In this document: positions 56,740 through 64,000 of the stretch, in pieces
How the letters are laid out: the number at the start of each line of letters is the position of its first letter
Position numbering within the stretch: the first letter of the stretch is position 1
Origin: Campanula takesimana
Taxonomy: Eukaryota; Streptophyta; Magnoliopsida; Asterales; Campanulaceae
Length of the DNA stretch: 64,000 nucleotides
NCBI GenBank assembly: GCA_026119855.1
Contig: JAOWBW010000249.1
Span: 744,001-808,000 of the forward strand
Reading direction: 5' to 3'
The notes under the pieces: model-generated
The model's database searches: none
Told to the model about the DNA's origin: nothing
Seen by the model: the letters and a program-made list of their open reading frames with translations, nothing else
Program-made: the position numbers and the translations under genes

Positions 56740-57509
56740 GTAAGTTGGTTTTTGCTCATGTGCTGTTGGGTGAATATTCTTTATATATTTGTTCTACTAT
56801 TCGAAAATAATATAGTTAAATTACTAAAAATTAGGGACGTTTGTTCAATGCTGAAACTGCTTTGGCCTTTTTGCCAGCTTGAGTTACTGTGTTATCTACT
56901 TTCGCACCTTAAGTGAGATTGAAAGAAAAGTAGTCTTATGTTGCATGTTGATATGAGTAATGACTTAAAATTAGTCTCTAGGTATATGTATAGTGTTTTT
57001 TCTTAATTTCTATAATCTCCTACGGCATCTTGTATGCTAACACGCAGAAGCTTTAAGAGATGTACACAGGACATCCATGGTTCTGTTGTTCCTATATCTT
57101 TTTTACATCCTCCAGTTATATTTTGTGGTTGAGATTTAGCAATTGTTCTTCTCATTGCCATGTGAGTCACACTTTGCTTGATTGTTGATAGTCTTTTTTT
57201 TTTTTTTTTTTTTTTTTTGTGTGTGTAATTTCATAATTAGATATGAGAACCTCCATCTGGAATACATCCCACTTTAATTTACAAAAATGGGGTTGAGCAC
57301 AAGAATTAAGAGAAAAAGGTGATGTGTTGTGAGTTTAGGTAGTTGGGTAGGAAAGAGAAAGTGTGGTAGAGAATAGTAAATGGATAGTTGTTGCGAGTAT
57401 GACAAGTGAGTCCCATTATTTTAAAACGATGGGGCTTGGACTCTAGGGCCCCTAAGCCCAGATTCAAACCCAAATAAGGAAAATCCAGATGAAAAATTCC
57501 TCATACACC

Positions 57510-57990
57510 CCTCACTAGCAAAAAGATGCAATAAGACTAAAATGCCCTCATATCTCCTCCCACCCCTCACCAGCAAAAAGATGCAAGAAGACTAAAATGC
57601 CCTCATATCTCATCCCATCCTCACTTTTTTGGTCAAATCCTAGTCAACTCTTATAACTTACACATAATTATATATAAGAGTCAAAAAAATAATTTTTTCA
57701 TTTTTTTTAGAAAAAATTTTTATTGTTTTGGTCAAACTTGGTCAAACAGCAGTCAAACTCTTATAACTAAGACATAATTATTATATAAGAGTTACAAAAA
57801 ATAATTTTTTTCATTTTTTACAAAAAAATAATAATTTTTTTAATCAAATTTGGTCAAACGACAGTCAAACTCTTATAACTAACACATAAGAGTAAAAAAA
57901 AAACACTTTTCCGTTTTTTACAAAAAAAAAATAAAAATGGTCAAACTTGGTCAAACAGCAGTCAAACTCTTATAACTGACTCTTATAAGA
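57510..57990. repeat. Local tandem repeats upstream of the hairpin
   Basis: AGCAAAAAGATGCAATAAGA...AAAATGCCCTCATATCTC occurs twice (about 57518-57560 and 57570-57614). A further unit of about 110 bp (TTGGTCAAACxxxAGTCAAACTCTTATAACT...) then repeats about four times to 57980. This follows a T-rich run at 57195-57218 and a GGGCTTGGACTCTAGGGCCC phrase related to the start of 14056-14240. Confidence 0.7.
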
Positions 57991-58004
57991 GTCAAAAAGT
58001 CTTA

Positions 58005-58375
58005 TAAACATTAATAAGACTTTTTGCTCGAACAAAACTGAAAAGTCTCACGAACATGGTCTGAACCTGATCATAAGACTAAAGTCTTATTAAACCCATT
58101 TTGATACAAATGAACATGTTTTAATGAGATTGAAAAGTCTTATGAACAGTTTCAATAAGACTTTTAGTCTTATGAACACAGGTTTCAAATGAACATGTTT
58201 TAATGAGACTGAAAATAGCTCTTATAATACCTGTGTTCACAAGACTTTTCAATCTCATTAAAACATGTTCATTGTATCAAATCGGTTCAATAAGACTTTA
58301 GTCTTATGATCAGGTTCAGACCATGTTCATGAGACTTTAGTCTTATATATTAATAGTGTAGAGTCTTATATATTA
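58005..58375. repeat. Large imperfect hairpin built from AAGTCTTA words
   Basis: The left arm GAACATGGTCTGAACCTGAT...GAACATGTTTTAATGAGATTGAAAAG (about 58045-58137) is inverted at about 58243-58340 (CTTTTCAATCTCATTAAAAC...ATCAGGTTCAGACCATGTTC). The loop is about 100 bp and itself contains a second direct copy of AAATGAACATGTTTTAATGAGA. Palindromic AAGACTTTAGTCTTA words recur through both arms. No coding potential. Confidence 0.75.
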
Positions 58376-58461
58376 CTTTAGGTGTTTCATGCTCTGTTTT
58401 TTACACATAAATTATTATTCGCGGTCATTATCCCTTCTCTACTCCAAAGTTTATTCGTGAC

Positions 58462-58492
<31 letters not shown>

Positions 58493-58505
58493 ATCATCCT
58501 ATTAG

Positions 58506-59236
58506 GTGTATACTTGATGGAGAAATGTTGGTTTGGGATGCAGTTATGCTGTATCCTTTCCCTCCACCTGAACTGTTAAACAAGGCAACATCGTTGTGAT
58601 TGGTGAAATTGTTTAATCACCTACAAGCTGTAAACTCCAAACGATAAGTCTCGAGTATATTTTGTTTACCTTGATTTTGGTCATGCGATGATGCACCTAG
58701 ATGTTGCGTTCGATATCCTGTACGATGGAGATACCAGTGTTATTGATCAAAAGCTTTAAGGAAAGGCATGAGCTTCTTCGTAAGGTCGTCAAGCCACTAA
58801 AGGGTTGCTTTGACCCGAACGGTGGTCTTAATACTCATCGGCCTCCTGGTAAGATGACATTCGATCACTACCAATATTTAGGTTGCTTAGGAAATGACAA
58901 TTACGATGGATTTGTGTTCATCATGATTTATTTATTTTCTCGATATGGATATTATTATTGATATACTTTAAAAGACCTTCATTCAGTTGCTATCTACAGA
59001 GGGTAAATATAAAGTCACAAAAAAGTGCCACAAAATTTGGTCTACAAATCTTCATCGGTGTTGGCCATGCAGGGGAGCCGTGCTGGTCGTTAACTCCTTT
59101 TATGTTTCAGTTTTGGCTCAGTGATTGAGTTCATATGATAATGGTTATTGCCGCTGCTTTCATCGGTGTTGGCCATGGGGGGGAACCGTGCTGGTCGTTT
59201 GTTGCCCGTCACGCTGATGATGTTGAGAAGTTTTTT
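58506..59236 (+). pseudogene. LIG4: DNA ligase IV gene fragment, central exons
   Basis: Exon 58506-58543 gives CILDGEMLVWDA (adenylation-domain motif). Exon 58701-58848 gives VAFDILYDGDTSVID. Then, after a one-base insertion near 58751, the next frame gives FKERHELLRKVVKPLKGC and NGGLNTHRPPG, with four residues missing between them. A GT...AG intron leads to GEPCWS at 59073. A second copy of that exon start, GEPCWSFVARHADDVEKF, lies at 59177-59236 and is in turn cut off by T-rich sequence. The blocks are in the correct ligase IV order relative to 54037-54317. Several exons between the two groups, including the catalytic KxDG region, are absent. Confidence 0.82.
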
Positions 59237-59239
59237 TTT

Positions 59240-60470
59240 TTTAACTATACCTCCAATTTCACAAAAGTTAATGTATTGTTTACTGACACCATAATGAAAT
59301 GTACTTTTTGAGAGATTTTTCAAATAATGCAACCCGTTAAATTTTATTAACAAATCTATTAAAAAAGTAACACCAGTTACTGGTTTGACAAACTCATCCC
59401 TATCACCACACCACCCCTAAGACCCTCTCCCAAGCCGTCCCAGCAGCTCCACCATTGTTGACCTCCCACTCTTCCCCAACTAGTGATTGCCTCCTACCAC
59501 ACTCCTCCTTCCCCAACCACTGCACCACATCTCCCCCATTTTCTCCGACAATCTCATCTTGCCTCTATTTGCTTGAATAGCGAATCAAGCAAAGAGATTG
59601 AACCCTCCCTTTCTCTTAAAATGCAGCACACTCAAGAAACCAAACCCAAAAAACAATTCTGGATTTCTTGATTTGAAAAACGACTTTGGGGATTTCTTGA
59701 TTCAAAAAAAACAAAAAATGAATTTGGGGTTCAATAAATCGAACCCAGAAAAACAAATCTTGGTTTCTTGATTTGAAAAACGAATTTGGGGATTTTGGTT
59801 TGGAAATCGAATTTAGGGTTCAAGCAAAATGAATCTGAGTATAATGAATCTGGGTTTCTTGATTTTGATGTGGAAATCGAATTTGAGTTTCAAACAAACC
59901 CAGGTATGGCGACCTTCGTCGTTGCATTTGTCCGACGACCTTCATGGCCGGCTCTCTGTGTTTTTTTTTTTTTTTTTTTTCAAAAATTTAGTTGGCTTGG
60001 GCTTTGGTTTCGGTGTTTGATTTGGGTACGAATCCAGATTTATTTTTGATGCAAGTGTTAGTAGTGATGTTGATGACTATGGACTTGAAATTGGGGTGGA
60101 ATTATGGTGATGTAGTCATCATGGTGGAGGCGGTAGTGGTGGTGTTGATGGTAGTGCAGTGGTGGGTTGGTGGTCGTGCTTGTCGCGGAATCGTGGTGGT
60201 GCTTGCCGGGCGGCGTGATGGGTGGTAGACTGGTGATAGGGAAGATGAAGAGGGAGTTAGTCTTCTTAATAAATGTTGGGTTCATTTAACGTGAGTTAGT
60301 TTTTTAAACAAATGTCTACATTTTCATTAAGTTTTTGACGTAGTTAGGTTGATTTAACACATATTGTATTATGAAAAATTATAAGATAGCACACTGCATT
60401 AAGAGGTCATTAAATAGTATATTGTATTAATTGAAACAAATGAAAAAATAAGTTGCATATTTTGATCTTT
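59240..60470. mobile_element. Possible decayed long-TIR element downstream of the LIG4 fragment
   Basis: The left part (GTTAATGTATTGTTTACTGA...CAACCCGTTAAAT, about 59265-59345) has an imperfect inverted counterpart around 60345-60430 (ATTTAACACATATTGTATTA...ATTGTATTAAT). CCCTATCACCA near 59400 matches inverted TGGTGATAGGG at 60231-60241. The interior has CAC/GTGG-rich blocks and repeated GAATTTGGGGATT phrases. Borders and duplication are not established. Confidence 0.35.
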
Positions 60471-60484
60471 CTACCTTTATAAAA

Positions 60485-61854
60485 GGGTTAATTGCAGTTT
60501 AGGGCCTGAACTCAGCATAGTGTTCCCCAAGGAGGGCTCCAACAAATTATTTCTGCAGACCAGGGCTCAATACGTATTTTTTTCATCAATTTGGGGCTTT
60601 TTGACGGAATTCGTTAGAAATTTCGTTAAATGATCATGTGCACGGCACATGATCAACGGAATGGTTACTTTGAAGTTTATATTGACTATTAAGGGGTTAA
60701 ATGTAAGAATTTGAAAAAGGTGAGCCTAAGATGACAACAAATTTATTAAATTACTCCCTCCGTCCCAGACTAGACTAAGGTTCTTACTTTCCTTTTTGGT
60801 TTGTCCCAGACTAAGGTTCTTAGTTGCTTTATTACCTAAAATGGACTATGGGACCCACTTGTCATTCTCACAACAAAAACTCCCTACCCACTTTATCTCT
60901 CCACTTTCTCTTACTTACTTTTTCATACTCACAACATTTACTTTTTCTTAATCTCTGTGTAAAGTCAAACGAAGAACCTTAGTTCGGGACGGAGGGAGTA
61001 CTAAATTTACATATCAATTGAATATTGCTTCATCTCCAATTACGAAGATAATAGTTGGACAAGTTCATCTTCTCCGGCCACAAAGTGTCTCTCTTTATCT
61101 CCACCTCCGGCGAACTTCTTCAACTTCTCCGGCAATAAAGTCCACATCTGGTGCTTCGCCATTTTGCTGACACTCGCCGTCTACTCTCACAACAAGCTCT
61201 CGCATCCCACCGGCGCCCTAAATTACCATTCTCCTTCACTCTTCCTTATCCTTGTCGTCACCACTTCCAGATCTACCCAGTCTTCCAAGGATTCCGGCAG
61301 CCTTAGTCACTGTAACTCCTTTCTTCTTCTTCTGATCCCTCGACATGGCGATTTCCAAGCGAAATCTCTGCGAGAAACGGGGGATCTCCAGCTTTCAAAT
61401 GCCTGTGCACGAATTTATTCATTGAAAAATGGAGTTCATCAATCTTGTTCTTGGTGTCTTAATTTGATTTTGGGTCTTTGGTAGAGGCGGTGGTTGGAGT
61501 GAGTGGTTTGGCCAGAGGGAGGTTGGATCTGGGGTAAGATTTTGAGGTGAAGCCGTGAAGATGGGGATGGGAGTTGGGTGTAATATTTGAGAAAGAGAGC
61601 TTTTCAATTTCATCTTTAATGTCCAAATTCTTACACTTGGCCCCTTAATAGTCAATATAAATTTCAAAGTAACCAATTTGTTGATCGCGTGCACGGCACA
61701 TGATCATTTAACGAAATTTTTAACGAATTCCGTCAAAAATCCCCAAATTGATGAAAAAAAAAGACGTATTGAGCTCTGGTCTGCAGAAATAATTTGTTGG
61801 AACCCTCCTTGGGGAATACTATGCTGAGTTCAGGCCCTAAACTGCAATTAACCC
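60485..61854. mobile_element. Mutator-type element with about 230-bp terminal inverted repeats
   Basis: Starts GGGTTAATTGCAGTTTAGGG and ends with its exact inverse, flanked by the 9-bp duplication TTTATAAAA (60476-60484, 61855-61863), the signature of the Mutator superfamily. Inverted repeats run about 60485-60716 and 61624-61854, with scattered mismatches. The interior holds a Stowaway MITE (60754-60998) and 600 bp of less AT-rich sequence with CTCCGGC words and a 106-codon open frame (61164-61484) of unknown origin. No transposase is present, so it is non-autonomous. The interior could be captured host sequence. Confidence 0.88.
60754..60998. mobile_element. Stowaway-type MITE nested in the Mutator-type element
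   Basis: CTCCCTCCGTCCCAGACTAG / CTTAGTTCGGGACGGAGGGAG with TA borders. Sister copy of 37682-37910. Confidence 0.85.
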
Positions 61855-62139
61855 TTTATAAAACATGTAGTGAAAAAAAAAAGTAGTGTAGTGGCAATAG
61901 TCTCTCTCCAAAATAAAAAGACTGAAAAGTGGGATTAATAAACATAATATGAATTGGTAAGAAGATGTTTGGCCATGTGCTGTTGGTTTCTATGAGCTCA
62001 AACTAAGGGCCTGACATTAAGCTTAGTTTGACTATCTGAAATAACTGATTCTCTTCTTCCTTGGGTCTAAGTCAAACCCTCCATCTCCTCTTCCCATGAA
62101 AAAAAAAAATTAAAGAAAAATTACACCCTACACTTTTTT

Positions 62140-62318
62140 AGTCTTTCGTCCCAAAATAATCTTTTCATTTGCCATTTTTCGTTGTCCCAATAAGTTCTTC
62201 ACATTTCCACAATTTAAGCTTAATAGTGCCTAAACAAAGTATGGCTAGTGAATCAAGTGTTCATATTCTTAAAAAGTTTGAATAGTCAATCGCGAAGATT
62301 GTTTTGGGACAGAGTGAG
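62140..62318. mobile_element. Stowaway-type MITE, diverged
   Basis: TTTCGTCCCAAAATAATCTT / AAGATTGTTTTGGGACAGAGTGAG, TA at the right border. Related to 4654-4834. No gene is seen from 61864 to 62139. Confidence 0.6.
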
Positions 62319-62778
62319 TATTTTATCAATATACTTATGAAAACAGATACTAATAAAAAGCAAGTTATGCCTTCTAAAAAACCGATATAATAATTCAACA
62401 GAAGAAATAGCGATAATAGAGACAATTTTTCCTCCAAATTTTCTACATTCAAATTATAGCTATAAACCTTTCGAAAAAAACTACTCCTCCCGTTCTAAAA
62501 TATAAGAGGTTTTTTATTTTCTCTACTTTTTTTTTGTGTGTACTCATTCAACATTAATTTGAAATCATTAATTAAGACACCAAAAATTATGGTAATTATA
62601 AATAATTTAATAGTTTTATTAATTCATCTTACATGGTTACAACTTACATGTGGCACACTGTTTGCTTATGCTCTTAACTTGAACTAAACAATAGCTATTA
62701 TCCTTGAAGTATTTTTTTAATATTAAATTTTGCGATTATAACAGTTAAAACATGTTTTTTAAAATTGTATATTATGTA

Positions 62779-63092
62779 CTCCCTCCGTCCCATTTGAAGC
62801 TTCACCATTTTGGTGATGGCACACAAATTAAGAAAAATAATGTGTCTAAGAAGGATTGTGAGAGGGAAGAAGTTAGTGGGTATGACAAGTGGGGCCTACA
62901 ATTTAAATGTGTGAGAGGGGAAAGTTAGTGTGTATGACAAGTGGGCCTCATAATTTAAGTATGTGAGAGAAAGAAGTGAGTGGGTATGACAAGTGGAGCC
63001 TACATTTTTTGTCATTTTAGGAAATGATGAAGCTTTTAACGGGACATCCATTTGGGTAAAAGGTGAAGCTTCAAATGGGACGGAGGGAGGAG
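62779..63092. mobile_element. Stowaway-type MITE
   Basis: CTCCCTCCGTCCCATTTGAA / TTCAAATGGGACGGAGGGAG (followed by GAG) with TA borders. Inside, AGTGGGTATGACAAGTGG recurs three times. The stretch 63093-63650 shows no gene. Confidence 0.8.
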
Positions 63093-63650
63093 TATATCAT
63101 TGATAAAATTACAATAATATTATTTTTTTATTTTAAAATATAATATTTGTATTGAAAATATTGTAAAATGAGGAAGTGCATAGAGTATGGAAATGTTCCA
63201 CGACGCTCTCGTCAACAACTCAAAACATATCTCGTTCTTCTGTTGGTGGGGACAATGGGCATTACACAAGATTTTGGGATAAATTTGATTATAAAAATTC
63301 ATATTTTTTTAAACAGTTCATAAATGTTCGTTAATTGTTTGCAAGTAGAAAACAAATGGAATTTATGTAATTTAGGGAGAAACTAGTATCCCAAAAACTC
63401 TACTCGATGATTATCTATGTATAAAAGAGAATTACATAACGCAAATTTATATCGGTCACTGGTTGCAGCCGCTTTCGAAGTGTAAAGTTCCTAATTAAAA
63501 GATGAATATTATTATTATTCACACTCCCAAAATGACAACTTTATACAATTCATTATTATTCTCACAACAACTATCTCACGCAATTTCAATTCCACTAACA
63601 TAACTCATCATATTTTTCATACTCATAATACCTACTCAACTAACACAAAA

Positions 63651-63796
63651 ACTTGTGTGAGACGGTCTCACACGTGAGACATGTCTTGTTGTTGAGAGAG
63701 TAAATGATTTGCCCTCTATATGCATGGAGCGGAGCAAACCCATTTATTCTCTCGTTGAAATCCGTCTCATGTGTGAGACTGTCTCACACAAGACTT
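63651..63796. mobile_element. Small MITE, first of two adjacent copies
   Basis: ACTTGTGTGAGACGGTCTCA ... TGAGACTGTCTCACACAAG(ACTT): perfect to near-perfect inverted ends, 146 bp. The interior has ATTTGCCCTCTATATGCATG. Confidence 0.8.
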
Positions 63797-63856
63797 ACTC
63801 ACTAACTAATAATATTAAATATTTTTCCTTAAAACTCGTAATTTAACAAGACAAAA

Positions 63857-63999
63857 ACTTGTGTGAGACAGTCTTACACGTGAGACGAATCTTATTGAGA
63901 GAGTAAATGGTTTGCTCCCTATGGATATGGGGCGGAGGGAGCATATTTTCTCTCTCATCAAAATCCGTCTCAAATATGAAACCGTATCACACAAGACTT
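63857..63999. mobile_element. Small MITE, second of two adjacent copies
   Basis: Same family and same orientation as the copy 60 bp upstream (ACTTGTGTGAGACAGTCTTA ... ATCACACAAGACTT), about 143 bp, with independent substitutions. Reaches the window edge. Confidence 0.8.
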
Positions 64000-64000
64000 C

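Noticed and set aside
58005..58375. CRISPR-like regular repeats of AAGTCTTA
   Set aside because: Units are short, palindromic and irregularly spaced in a plant nuclear context. A foldback structure fits better.
59786..60049. 87-codon open frame with repeated GFLDFDVEIEFEF phrases
   Set aside because: Comes from locally repeated GAATTTGGG/GAAATCGAATTT words in a decayed element.

Overview
This is a gene-poor to moderately gene-dense piece of a eudicot nuclear genome: AT-rich, with introns, many short inverted-repeat transposons and nested LTR retrotransposons. Two things point to Caryophyllales as my best guess: a dual-RNase H Tat/Retand-type Gypsy element, and twin copies of a MITE with CTTGTGTGAGACGGTCTCAC ends. 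That is inference, not proof.

Layout. 1-9.8 kb holds no intact host gene. It has a decayed Copia gag remnant, several MITEs, and a three-layer nest at 5.4-9.8 kb: an old Copia element whose LTR was hit by a hAT-type MITE (8-bp TSD TTAGTTTA), itself hit by a younger 2.66-kb Copia element (5-bp TSD CGGTT) that carries only gag and protease. 10.1-11.7 kb (minus) is a complete four-exon secretory phospholipase A2 gene. 14.8-26.7 kb (minus) is a broken HKT1-type sodium transporter gene. Its first exon is split by a 10.56-kb Tat-type Gypsy element (15425-25980, TSD TGATC, LTRs about 1.1% diverged), and it also carries a MITE insertion. The Gypsy element has lost almost all of gag, has a nonsense codon and a frameshift in pol, but keeps a long spliced antisense gene with its own TATA box.

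26.9-30.1 kb is a patchwork of SINE-like, hAT-like and foldback elements. 30.6-40.4 kb (plus) is a complete 12-coding-exon SART1-family splicing factor gene (DOT2/MDF type, 938 aa). It is convergent with a complete 14-exon galacturonokinase gene (minus, 40.9-49.7 kb, 433 aa). Divergent from that is an intronless E-class PPR gene (50.97-52.89 kb, 640 aa). For the SART1, galacturonokinase and PLA2 models the summed coding length is a multiple of three and the exon joins keep family motifs in frame.

54.0-59.2 kb is a composite pseudogene: ordered DNA ligase IV exon fragments enclosing two exons of a PEPPER-like KH-domain RNA-binding gene, all with stops, frameshifts or deletions. 57.5-58.4 kb holds tandem repeats and a large hairpin. 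60.48-61.86 kb is a Mutator-type element with about 230-bp terminal inverted repeats and a 9-bp TSD (TTTATAAAA), possibly carrying captured sequence. About twenty Stowaway-type MITEs (CTCCCTCCGTCCC ends, TA target sites) are scattered through introns and spacers, and the window ends with two adjacent copies of one small MITE.

The intact host genes are unrelated housekeeping functions (lipid hydrolysis, pre-mRNA splicing, pectin sugar salvage, organelle RNA processing), with no sign of a gene cluster. The most unusual content is the retrotransposon-interrupted HKT locus with the element's antisense gene, the LIG4/KH chimera and the long-TIR element.
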